A stretch of 5,446 bases of DNA, from the NCBI GenBank assembly GCA_029287335.1, contig JARFRI010000067.1:1-5446 (forward strand), read 5' to 3'. This stretch comes from Phycisphaera sp. (lineage in GTDB: Bacteria > Planctomycetota > Phycisphaerae > Phycisphaerales > Phycisphaeraceae). The notes beneath the pieces are model-generated. The model worked only from the letters and a program-made list of their open reading frames with translations. It was not told the origin of the DNA and did not search any database. The translations under genes were made by a program, and so were the position numbers. Within the stretch, counting starts at the first letter, position 1, and each line of letters starts with the position of its first letter. Positions 1 through 5,446 of the stretch are shown here, piece after piece.

Positions 1-20
1 ATCCCGACCCAACCGCTCAT
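1..20 (-). CDS. Possible first codons of the next gene downstream of cheY (partial)
   Basis: An ATG (reverse complement of 18-20) opens a frame reading MSGWVG before the window ends. A G-rich stretch (GGTGGGGG) lies 8 bases upstream of it, and the gap from the cheY stop is 31 bases, like the gaps between the other che genes. No terminator separates it from cheY. Six codons are too few to recognise a product. A receptor-methylesterase or another chemotaxis gene would fit the context, but that is only a guess from position. Confidence 0.25.
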
Positions 21-51
21 GACGAGCGCCCCCACCACGTGGTATTGCTTC

Positions 52-423
52 TTAGGCCGCGGCACAGCGTTCAAGTGTTTCCTTGATCCGCTGGCCCATG
101 ATGTCGGGAGTGAACGGCTTTACGACGTAGTTGTTCACGCCTGCCTTGATCGCTTCGACGACGCGGCTCTTCTCCGCCTCGGTCGTGACCATGATGATCG
201 GGGAAGTGCCGCCTTGGGCCCGGTACTTCTTGACGAAGGTCAGGCCATCCATGTTCGGCATGTTCCAGTCGACCAGCAAGAGCTCGGGATTGAACGCCCC
301 GACCTTACCCAGCGCGTCCAAGCCGTCACAGGCTTCTTCAAGGTCTTCATAGCCGAGCTTAGCCAGAATACCCTTCTGGATATTCCGCATCGTCTTCGAA
401 TCATCAATCAGTAGAACTTTCAT
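52..423 (-). CDS. cheY: CheY-type single-domain response regulator
   Basis: This is a 123-residue stand-alone receiver domain, the usual length of CheY. It takes phosphate from CheA and, in flagellated bacteria, binds the motor switch. Visible active-site residues are the acidic pair Asp7-Asp8, phosphoacceptor Asp52 in VDWNMPNMDG (the same run as in Escherichia coli CheY), Thr80 in VTTEAEK, aromatic switch Tyr99, and Lys102 in VVKPF. The position matching E. coli Ala88 is Thr81. There is no output domain. The frame is open for 20 more codons to an ATG at 483, but that extension (MGNTTHNAAS...) is not receiver-like. The ATG at 423 has a GGAG site 8 bases upstream and gives the canonical MKVLLIDDS start, so I chose it. 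It is the last complete gene of the che operon, 69 bases after cheX, whose product is probably its phosphatase. Confidence 0.95.
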   Translation of the reverse strand: MKVLLIDDSKTMRNIQKGILAKLGYEDLEEACDGLDALGKVGAFNPELLLVDWNMPNMDGLTFVKKYRAQGGTSPIIMVTTEAEKSRVVEAIKAGVNNYVVKPFTPDIMGQRIKETLERCAAA

Positions 424-440
424 CGTTTTTGCTCCGAATG
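424..440 (-). promoter_or_regulatory. Ribosome binding site that fixes the cheY start
   Basis: On the minus strand the sequence reads CGGAGCAAAAACG directly before the ATG at 423. GGAG with an 8-base spacer is a good Shine-Dalgarno match, and it supports the 123-residue start over the longer one at 483. The same CGGAG core precedes cheR and cheW. Confidence 0.7.
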
Positions 441-481
441 CTTCGCGACAAGTGGAAGCGGCGTTGTGTGTGGTGTTCCCC

Positions 482-515
482 AAAAATAAACGTTAATCCG
501 CAGTTGGTGCTGCGG
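482..515 (-). terminator. Terminator-like or attenuating hairpin at the end of cheX
   Basis: The minus strand has a perfect 6-bp stem, CCGCAG / CTGCGG (510-515 with 498-503), around a 6-base loop (504-509). It is followed after seven bases by TTTATTTTT (482-490). The hairpin lies within the last codons of cheX and just before its TAA. The gap before the T run and the interrupting A make it weaker than a textbook intrinsic terminator. Partial termination or protection of the upstream mRNA 3' end is plausible, because cheY follows in the same direction. Confidence 0.35.
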
Positions 516-972
516 CGGGTAGTAGTAGCGAGACCTCGACGTTGAACTCGCCGATGTCGCAGGTGCAAGGGATCTCGATGGTGGTCATGCTCTTTCGGCC
601 GTAGACGTTATGGCCTGAGCCGACGACGACGGTCGGGGTCGAGATGCCGACTTGTTTGCCGTGGAACTGTGCTTTGGCACCGCCGGAGACCATGTTGACT
701 AGCTCACCGATTGCATCGGCGAAGTCTTCGTGGCCCGATGGCAGTTCCATGCCGGTGAAGAGGGTCACCGCCCGTTCGGCGGTCGCGGTCGGAAAGCTCA
801 AGACGACCGTCCCCTCGACATCGCCGGTCATACCGATGATGCCCGAGACGTCGTAGGTCGGGGTCGCTGAGTTCTTGATGCCCGGCGTGCCCACGGAAAC
901 GGGCAACTGAAGCATGGTCTCAAAGACGTTTGAGATCGAACTGACGAATGGTGTGATGTATGCGGGGTCCAC
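493..972 (-). CDS. cheX: CheX-family CheY-P phosphatase
   Basis: The 159-residue product looks like a CheX protein of the CheC/CheX/FliY family, which dephosphorylates CheY-P and ends the motor signal in bacteria without CheZ. The N-terminus (MDPAYITPFVSSISNVFETM) resembles the usual CheX opening. The family's catalytic E-x-x-N pair is present as Glu90 and Asn93 in GELVNMVSGGAKAQF. A strand-rich half (GDVEGTVVLSF, residues 50-60) and a C-terminal strand follow, and the tail is Ala/Pro-rich. The frame is open to an ATG at 1041 that would overlap cheA, but its extra 23 residues are not CheX-like. The GTG at 972 has a GGAGG site 6 bases upstream, so I start there. Its position between cheA and cheY fits a phosphatase acting on the adjacent CheY. 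Some CheX-like domains serve other response regulators, so the exact partner is inferred. Confidence 0.88.
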   Translation of the reverse strand: MDPAYITPFVSSISNVFETMLQLPVSVGTPGIKNSATPTYDVSGIIGMTGDVEGTVVLSFPTATAERAVTLFTGMELPSGHEDFADAIGELVNMVSGGAKAQFHGKQVGISTPTVVVGSGHNVYGRKSMTTIEIPCTCDIGEFNVEVSLLLPAAAPTAD

Positions 973-985
973 GGACTGCCTCCAG
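973..985 (-). promoter_or_regulatory. Ribosome binding site that fixes the GTG start of cheX
   Basis: The minus strand reads CTGGAGGCAGTCC and then GTG. GGAGG with a 6-base spacer is the strongest Shine-Dalgarno match in the operon. It favours the GTG at 972 over the in-frame ATG at 1041, which lies inside cheA. Confidence 0.75.
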
Positions 986-1021
986 TGTTTAGGGCGATAA
1001 GCCCCCTGTGTAGATATCGGT

Positions 1022-3355
1022 TTATGCGGCACGCTTCTCAAGCGCTTGCGGGGATTGTCTGATTAATTGCACGACGTCGAGGATCAGGCTCACTTTGCCG
1101 TCCTCACGGATGGTGGCGCCGCTGAATGGGCCGCCCTGGGTGTACGAGTCATCAAGCGGTTTGATAACGATCTCTTGCTGGCCAACTAAGCGATCGACGC
1201 AGAGGCCGGCTCGTTGGCCACCGACGGAAACGACCACCGCGAACTTGCCGCCTTCTTCATCGCCCGTCTCGTTGAGACGTTTTCGCATATCGGTCAATGG
1301 CAACACGGTGTCGCGTAGCCGCATGACACGTTGGCCCTGGATCGTGGAGACCTCGCCCTCCTCGGGACGGACGATTTCTTCGATCGATTGCAGCGGGATG
1401 CTGTAGAGGTGCTTGCCGACACCGACGATCATCGCGGGCATGATCGCGACGGTCAGCGGGATCAGGATCTCGATGGTCGTACCCTTGCCCTTGGTCGAGA
1501 CGATGTTGATTGTGCCGTTGAGTTTTGAGATGTTCGTTCGGACCACATCCATCCCCACACCACGGCCCGATAGGTCGCTGACCACAGCGGCGGTGGAGAA
1601 GCCTGCCTCGAAGATGAAGCGAAACACGTCCGAGTCGTCGAGCTTCTCGAGTTGGTCGGGCGTCGTTAGGCCTTTTTCGATGGCCTTGTTGCCGATGACC
1701 TCACGGTCCAGGCCCTTGCCGTCGTCGATGATCGCGACGCGGACGTGGCTGCCCTGGTGGTTCGCTTCGAGCTTGATGGTGCCCTTGGGGTTTTTACCTG
1801 CGGCCTTTCGCACTTCGGGGTCTTCGACACCGTGGTCCGCGCTGTTGCGGAGGATGTGGACCAGCGGGTCGGAGAGGTTTTCAAGGACGGTCTTATCGAC
1901 CTCGGTTTCCTTGCCGACCAGTTGAAGATCGATCTGCTTGCCGGTCTGGCGTGCCAGGTCACGGATGACGCGTGGGTAGCGGTCAAAGAGCTTGGCCAGG
2001 GGCTGCATGCGCGTCTTCATCACGCTGACTTGGAGCTCGCCCATGAGCCGATCCAGCTCGCCCGCAGCGGCATTAAACGACTCTAGCTTTTCCTGCTCAA
2101 GGTTGAGCTCTTCGAGCATTCTTGTCTGCGCGAGGACACGGTTCTTGTTGAGGACGAGCTGGCCGACAAGATTGAGCAGTGATTCGAGCCGACCGACCTC
2201 GACGCGGATCGTCTGTTCGGCAGCGACTTGCTTCGCAGGTGCGACTTTATTCGCGGCGGGTTTGTCCTCGGAATCGTCGTCTTGCGCGGTTTCGGGCGTT
2301 GCGCTCGTTTCGGCTGCAGGTGATGCGGTGGTCGCATCGCTTAGCGTCGCTTCTTCGTTTTGAGTAGCGCATGTCTCAGGTGCTGGATCCGCAGGAGCGC
2401 TCATCACGCCGTCGAGCAGGAGCACTTGAACCGGGTTGTTCTCGTGGGCACCGGTGATATCGTCGGCTAGTGTCTCATGCTTGCACAGCGTCGCGACGCG
2501 CTCAGTGATCGTTTCTAGCTTCCAGTCCAAGGCTCGGCCTTGCTCCAGCCAGATCGATTGCTCGTCAAGCATCCACTTGATCCCGCGGATACGGATGGCC
2601 ATCTCATCGACCACCTCACGGGGTGCATCGCCAATCGTCGAAGTGATTTGGATGAGCAGCTTGATTGCGCCGTTGAGCGAATCGAGCTCGAAAAACTCGG
2701 CGGTCTTCGAGAGGTTGTCCGCGATCTCGGCCAGGCTCGTCGCGGCTTCTTCGCAGGTCGCGTCATTGCCGAACTGGCCGACGACTTCTTCCATCTGGTT
2801 GGCGTAATCCTGCATGTCCGCGACCATGAACTCGAGCAGGTCTTGCTTCTGTGGCGGGAGCTGCAATGGGCTCCCGGGCAGGCCTTGATCATCGGCTTCC
2901 TGCTTCTCGCCCGTCGTTTCTGCCTGGGTCGCAACCGCTTCCTCGGCCTGTGCATTAGCCGGCTGATTCTTAATGATCGCGTGGAGCTGGTCAACCAGCT
3001 CTTGCGGCGCTTCTTGTGCTTCCAGGCCCGAGCTAAGCTCGTCAATCTGTTTACGGACGACATCCGCGGATTGAAGCAGCGCGTCCATCACTTCTGTGTT
3101 TACGGAAATCTCGCCTTTTCGCAAACGGTTAAGCGCATCCTCGGCGACGTGCGCGAAGTTAATCACGTTGTCCAGACCCAGGAACGAAGCGGCACCCTTG
3201 ATCGTGTGAAGCGCTCGGAACGATGCGTTAAGCAGTTCGCCCTGTCCGTCTTCATCAATGGACTCGAGTTTGACCAAGTCCGCGTCGAGCTGTTCGATCA
3301 GCTCGGTCGACTCGGTCAGGAAGTCCTGCATTAGGCTGGCGTCAAAATCACTCAT
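1022..3355 (-). CDS. cheA: CheA chemotaxis sensor histidine kinase
   Basis: A 777-residue CheA, the cytoplasmic kinase that links receptors and CheW to CheY. Domains in order: P1 HPt at about 5-105 with phosphorylated His50 in HTIKG; a Gln/Pro-rich linker; a helical region at about 170-275 resembling a second HPt with no histidine; an acidic Ala/Glu/Asp-rich linker (about 310-378); the P3 dimerisation helices (about 381-455); the P4 ATPase with N box HILRNSADHG (His500, Asn504), G1 DDGKG (544-548), FEAGFST (582-588) and G2 GRGVGMD (597-603); and the CheW-like P5 at about 635-768. No recognisable P2 CheY-docking domain was seen. No catalytic residue appears lost. The ATG at 3355 has an AGAGG site 5 bases upstream and gives a normal CheA N-terminus. 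It lies 33 bases after cheR and 49 bases before cheX. There is no receiver domain, so it is not a CheA-CheY hybrid. Confidence 0.97.
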   Translation of the reverse strand: MSDFDASLMQDFLTESTELIEQLDADLVKLESIDEDGQGELLNASFRALHTIKGAASFLGLDNVINFAHVAEDALNRLRKGEISVNTEVMDALLQSADVVRKQIDELSSGLEAQEAPQELVDQLHAIIKNQPANAQAEEAVATQAETTGEKQEADDQGLPGSPLQLPPQKQDLLEFMVADMQDYANQMEEVVGQFGNDATCEEAATSLAEIADNLSKTAEFFELDSLNGAIKLLIQITSTIGDAPREVVDEMAIRIRGIKWMLDEQSIWLEQGRALDWKLETITERVATLCKHETLADDITGAHENNPVQVLLLDGVMSAPADPAPETCATQNEEATLSDATTASPAAETSATPETAQDDDSEDKPAANKVAPAKQVAAEQTIRVEVGRLESLLNLVGQLVLNKNRVLAQTRMLEELNLEQEKLESFNAAAGELDRLMGELQVSVMKTRMQPLAKLFDRYPRVIRDLARQTGKQIDLQLVGKETEVDKTVLENLSDPLVHILRNSADHGVEDPEVRKAAGKNPKGTIKLEANHQGSHVRVAIIDDGKGLDREVIGNKAIEKGLTTPDQLEKLDDSDVFRFIFEAGFSTAAVVSDLSGRGVGMDVVRTNISKLNGTINIVSTKGKGTTIEILIPLTVAIMPAMIVGVGKHLYSIPLQSIEEIVRPEEGEVSTIQGQRVMRLRDTVLPLTDMRKRLNETGDEEGGKFAVVVSVGGQRAGLCVDRLVGQQEIVIKPLDDSYTQGGPFSGATIREDGKVSLILDVVQLIRQSPQALEKRAA
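2546..2842 (-). other. Degenerate HPt-like domain inside CheA (residues about 172-270)
   Basis: This segment of CheA repeats the P1 pattern. FFELDSL (221-227) lines up with FLGLDNV (58-64), and EVVDEM (247-252) with EVMDAL (88-93). The helix lengths before the active position are nearly the same: Leu8 to His50 spans 42 residues, and Leu173 to Asp213 spans 40. At the phosphorylation position HTIKG is replaced by DNLSK (213-217), so it cannot be phosphorylated on His. The alignment is by eye. A structural, dimerisation or response-regulator docking role would be inference only. Confidence 0.5.
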
Positions 3356-3388
3356 ATTTGCCTCTCGTGATCCGTTATCGAGCCTTAC

Positions 3389-4228
3389 TTATGCCTTGCG
3401 ATAGGCGAAGGCGCTGGGTAGGTCGAGCTGAATGAAACCGGTGTTAAGGTTCCGCAGCGTTTCGCTGTGGCCGATGTAAAGCGTGCCATCGTCGGCCAGT
3501 TGGTTGTGGAATGTCTTGATGACGTTGGTCTTCATGTCGTCATCAAAGTAGATCATTACGTTTCGACACATGATCAGATCGAAGGTGCCAAAGCGCCGGG
3601 CCGCGAAGGTGTCCTTAAGGTTCAGCTTCTCGAAGTGAACCATCGACATGATCTCGGGGTCGAGCTGGTAGTGTCGGTCGTCTTGTTTGAAGTAGCGTGA
3701 GACGATGGCCGGGCTGGTGCTGCGCACCGCGTAGTGGTGGTATCGCCCCGAGCGTGCGATGTCGAGTACTTTTTCGGAGATGTCTGTGCCGAGGATCTCA
3801 ATCCGCCAGTCGGAGAGACGGACGCCCAAGGAGCGGTAAATCTGAATCGCCAAGGTGTAAGGCTCTTCGCCCGATGAGCAGGCCGCAGACCAGATGCGCA
3901 GTGTCTTGGTTGCCTTGCGTGCTTCGAGCAGCTCCGGCAGGACGCGCTCTTCGAACGTTTGTAACTGTGGCTCGTTGCGGAAGAAGCTGGTCTCGTTGAT
4001 CGTGATGCGGTTAAACATCTCCTGAAACTCGTCGGTCTGGTAAGGCCCGGTCGTCAGGTACATGAGATATTGGTCATAGGTCTCGAAGTTCAGTTCTTCG
4101 AGCCGACGGGTCAGCCGACTCTCCAGGACGTACTTCTTGGTGTCCTGGAAGTGAATCCCTGATCGTTCGTAAATGACCTTGCGCAGCTTGTTGAACTGCG
4201 TTTCACTCATGTTGATCGTTGCGGGCAT
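3389..4228 (-). CDS. cheR: CheR chemotaxis receptor glutamate methyltransferase
   Basis: This 279-residue protein transfers methyl groups from S-adenosylmethionine to glutamates of chemotaxis receptors, for sensory adaptation. A helical CheR N-terminal domain (about 5-75, with a basic stretch LTRRLEEL) precedes the methyltransferase domain. Visible motifs are ITINETSFFR (75-84), the SAM-binding loop WSAACSSGEEPYTLA (113-127), GTDIS with Asp149, LIMCRNVMIYF with Asn223, and GHSETL near the C-terminus (253-258). Length and order match a minimal CheR. There is no fused tetratricopeptide, CheB or CheW domain. The ATG at 4228 has a GGAG site 5 bases upstream. An internal ATG at 4210 has no such site, so the longer start is preferred. 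It is 39 bases after cheW and 33 before cheA. The opposing methylesterase CheB is not in the window. Confidence 0.96.
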   Translation of the reverse strand: MPATINMSETQFNKLRKVIYERSGIHFQDTKKYVLESRLTRRLEELNFETYDQYLMYLTTGPYQTDEFQEMFNRITINETSFFRNEPQLQTFEERVLPELLEARKATKTLRIWSAACSSGEEPYTLAIQIYRSLGVRLSDWRIEILGTDISEKVLDIARSGRYHHYAVRSTSPAIVSRYFKQDDRHYQLDPEIMSMVHFEKLNLKDTFAARRFGTFDLIMCRNVMIYFDDDMKTNVIKTFHNQLADDGTLYIGHSETLRNLNTGFIQLDLPSAFAYRKA

Positions 4229-4267
4229 CGGGTCTCCGAATAGGGCTGGCGTTGAGTCTGGACAGGA

Positions 4268-4813
4268 TCAGGCGGCTTGCGCGGTCGTGTCGTTGCCGGC
4301 TGCCGTCGCGGCCAGTTCGAGTTCGCGTTGACTAAAGAGCTTGTCCAGTGACAGCAGGATCAGCAGGCCTTCGTCCAGCTTGCCGACGCCCAGGACGTAT
4401 TCGCTATCAGCGCCGCTGGCCATGTTGGGCGCGGGCTCGACGATGTCGCTGCCGATGCGCAGCACACGGTTGACCTTATCGACGGTGAAGCCGATGACAC
4501 GGGCTTCGCTTTCGCCCTGTACTTCGACGACGATGATGCGCTCGTCGCCGGTATTCTCGTGGATGGCCATACCAAAGCGTTTACGCAGATCGACGACAGG
4601 GATCACCTTGCCACGCAGGTTAATCACGCCTTCGACAAAGGCCGGGCTTTGGGGCACGCGGGTGATATCCATCATGCGGTTGATTTCTTGCACCGCGAGG
4701 ATCGGGATCGCGTATTCTTCAGCCCCGACGACAAAACTGACCAGTTGCAGCAGGTCCTTGTCGGCTTGGTTGTTGACGCTTTCGCCTGTGAATTCGTTGA
4801 GTTGGTCTGACAT
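4268..4813 (-). CDS. cheW: CheW chemotaxis coupling protein
   Basis: A 181-residue single-domain CheW, the cytoplasmic adaptor that joins CheA to receptor arrays. The SH3-like double barrel spans about 20-162. It is recognised by LVSFVVGAEEYAIPI (24-38), VPQSPAFVEGVINLRG (53-68) running into KVIPVVDLRKRFG (69-81), VIGFTVDKVNRVLRI (106-120), and a closing LILLSLDKLF (151-160). The invariant NLRG turn with Arg67 is present. The first 20 residues are polar, and the last 20 form an Ala-rich tail that is probably disordered. The ATG at 4813 has CGGAG upstream, with 7 bases between GGAG and the start. It is the first che gene after a 258-base gap, so it probably heads the operon, ahead of cheR and cheA. 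Confidence 0.97.
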   Translation of the reverse strand: MSDQLNEFTGESVNNQADKDLLQLVSFVVGAEEYAIPILAVQEINRMMDITRVPQSPAFVEGVINLRGKVIPVVDLRKRFGMAIHENTGDERIIVVEVQGESEARVIGFTVDKVNRVLRIGSDIVEPAPNMASGADSEYVLGVGKLDEGLLILLSLDKLFSQRELELAATAAGNDTTAQAA

Positions 4814-4844
4814 GATTAAGCTCCGGTCGGCTGGGGGTATCCAT

Positions 4845-4884
4845 GCAAAAGGGCCAAGATGCGTATCACATCCGGCCCCCGTGC
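4845..4884 (-). terminator. Strong GC-rich hairpin with T run in the cheW leader
   Basis: On the minus strand GGGCC pairs with GGCCC (4851-4855). GGATG pairs with CATCT inside it (one G-U pair, one bulged T), closing on a 7-base loop, TGATACG. The outer arm can extend through two G-U pairs and, past a mismatch, GCA/TGC. TTTT (4847-4850) follows directly. It has the form of an intrinsic terminator but sits only about 33 bases before the cheW start. It could end readthrough from the upstream gene, act as an attenuator, or stabilise the 5' end of che mRNA. Confidence 0.45.
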
Positions 4885-4886
4885 TT

Positions 4887-4914
4887 TCATCGACGCGGGA
4901 CTACACCGGCTTTA
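4887..4914 (-). promoter_or_regulatory. Candidate sigma-28 (FliA-type) promoter of the che operon
   Basis: The minus strand has TAAA (4911-4914), a 16-base spacer, then GTCGATGA (4887-4894). The flagellar sigma-28 consensus is TAAA, 15-16 bases, GCCGATAA, so the -10 matches at six of eight positions. Transcription would begin near 4880, at the left arm of the leader hairpin. Che operons are often sigma-28 dependent, which fits, but the match is imperfect and found by eye. No convincing sigma-70 or sigma-54 promoter was seen in the same gap. Confidence 0.33.
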
Positions 4915-5062
4915 GGCCTAGGAGAATCGGGCCGCCGGGATTGCGCAAAGATCCATCGAGTTCCATTGACCTGATGCAATGAATCCGCCGCCGACAACGA
5001 CAGGGCCCACGTCTTATCGGAGGGTGTTGCTGTGATGGTGATTGAGACCCGGTAAATACCGT

Positions 5063-5103
5063 AAAAAAAAATTACCTGTCTAAGTCTTCAAACAATAGAT
5101 AGG
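5063..5103 (-). terminator. Terminator overlapping the end of the acetyltransferase gene
   Basis: In minus-strand sense CCTATCTA (5096-5103) pairs with TAGACAGG (5075-5082), with a single A-C mismatch and a 13-base loop. The stop codon TAA comes next, and then nine T's (5063-5071). The stem lies within the last coding codons. The long T run right after the stem is the best U-tract in the window. The weak stem and three-base gap keep confidence moderate. It would separate this gene from the che operon. Confidence 0.45.
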
Positions 5104-5446
5104 GCGTCTGCTTCATGCCCAATTGTTCGTAGGTCCGCTGTGCCCGATCGTTATCGCGCTCGACGTACAGCCGGTAACCGCAGACACCCGCCTGTTCCCC
5201 CATCACCCGCACCGCCTGATAGAGCAGCTTGAAGATGCCGCGACGCCGATGCCCGGGGTTCACGAACACGCTTTGGATCCACCAGACTTGCGCGTTGCGC
5301 CAGTCCGACCACTCGTAGGTGATCAGCAGGCAGCCGACGACTTCGCCTTCGCTGGATTGGGCAACGAGGTATCGCCCATGGCTCGGTTCATCAAAGACAC
5401 GCTTCACGCCTTTGGTCAGCGTATCGAGGTCCAGCGTCTTGCCCTC
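5072..5446 (-). CDS. GNAT-family N-acetyltransferase, 5' end outside the window
   Basis: The 124 residues visible are the C-terminal bulk of a GCN5-related acetyltransferase, which moves the acetyl group of acetyl-CoA to an amine. The frame is open to the window edge, so the real start lies beyond 5446. A GTG at 5407 would cut into conserved sequence (LDLDTLTKGV) and is not taken as the start. Visible parts are GRYLVAQSSEGEVVGCLLITYEWSDWR with its Trp-rich strand, WWIQSVFVNPGHRRRG (the strand and pyrophosphate-binding turn, RRRGIF, with Phe where Gly/Ala is usual), and the C-terminal YVERDNDRAQRTYEQLGM typical of the fold. The substrate cannot be told. It is unrelated to chemotaxis as far as seen, and a terminator-like hairpin and a 258-base gap separate it from cheW. 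Confidence 0.88.
   Translation of the reverse strand, partial: EGKTLDLDTLTKGVKRVFDEPSHGRYLVAQSSEGEVVGCLLITYEWSDWRNAQVWWIQSVFVNPGHRRRGIFKLLYQAVRVMGEQAGVCGYRLYVERDNDRAQRTYEQLGMKQTPYLLFEDLDR

Larger units (their letters stand above)
4814..5071. other. Non-coding gap between the acetyltransferase gene and cheW
   Basis: No convincing gene is present on either strand. The gap contains a T9 run in minus-strand sense (A9 at 5063-5071) right after the acetyltransferase stop, a short dyad CGGTAAATACCG (5050-5061), the palindromes TTGCGCAA (4941-4948) and TAGGCCTA (4913-4920), a sigma-28-like promoter candidate (4887-4914), and a GC-rich hairpin (4845-4884). It is the only sizeable gap in the window and the natural place for control of the che operon. 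Confidence 0.6.

Noticed and set aside
424..483. N-terminal extension of cheY to the ATG at 483
   Set aside because: The 20 extra residues do not fit a receiver domain, and a good ribosome binding site precedes the internal ATG at 423.
2540..3334. A 264-codon open frame on the plus strand, antisense to cheA
   Set aside because: It mirrors the codon pattern of the cheA gene, has no recognisable domain or credible start context, and cheA itself is unambiguous.
5009..5019. TCCGATAA (minus strand) as a second sigma-28 -10 element
   Set aside because: The -10 core matches well, but no TAAA-like -35 lies 15-16 bases upstream.
5035..5055. GGAGG followed by ATG on the plus strand upstream of the acetyltransferase end
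   Set aside because: The frame stops after six codons (MVIETR), so it is not a credible gene.
5050..5061. CGGTAAATACCG dyad next to the A9 run as a terminator
   Set aside because: In the minus direction the T run comes before the dyad, and in the plus direction the dyad is followed by A's, so neither orientation has terminator order.
1..5446. Search for a CRISPR array, tRNA, insertion sequence, defence or phage genes
   Set aside because: No regular repeats, cloverleaf, transposase-like frame or inverted element ends were seen. The coding content is fully explained by the che genes and the acetyltransferase.

Overview
The window carries a compact bacterial chemotaxis operon, entirely on the minus strand, followed on its upstream side by the 3' part of an unrelated acetyltransferase gene. 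In transcription order (right to left) it reads: GNAT acetyltransferase (5' end outside the window), a 258-base non-coding gap, cheW, cheR, cheA, cheX, cheY, and possibly the first codons of one more gene at the left edge. The gaps between che genes are short (39, 33, 49 and 69 bases), there are no opposing genes, and each che start has a purine-rich ribosome binding site, so one polycistronic transcript is likely.

Organism: a Gram-negative-type bacterium of moderately high GC. The protein styles (a CheA with a long acidic linker and no evident classical P2 domain, CheX instead of CheZ, and the particular GNAT) look planctomycete-like, perhaps Phycisphaerae. That assignment is impression, not proof.

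How the genes work together: CheW couples CheA to membrane receptors. CheR methylates those receptors for adaptation. CheA autophosphorylates on His50 and passes phosphate to CheY at Asp52, and CheX removes it. No receptor, CheB, CheD or flagellar gene is inside the window. All catalytic residues I could check are present.

Non-coding content: the gap before cheW holds a sigma-28-like promoter candidate and a strong GC-rich hairpin ending in four T's in the cheW leader. Two further terminator-like hairpins overlap the last codons of the acetyltransferase gene and of cheX. No tRNA, rRNA, CRISPR, insertion sequence or phage signal was seen. I do not see an undescribed multi-gene system. The most interesting single item is a second, degenerate HPt-like domain in CheA, with Asp/Asn where the phosphorylated His should be.
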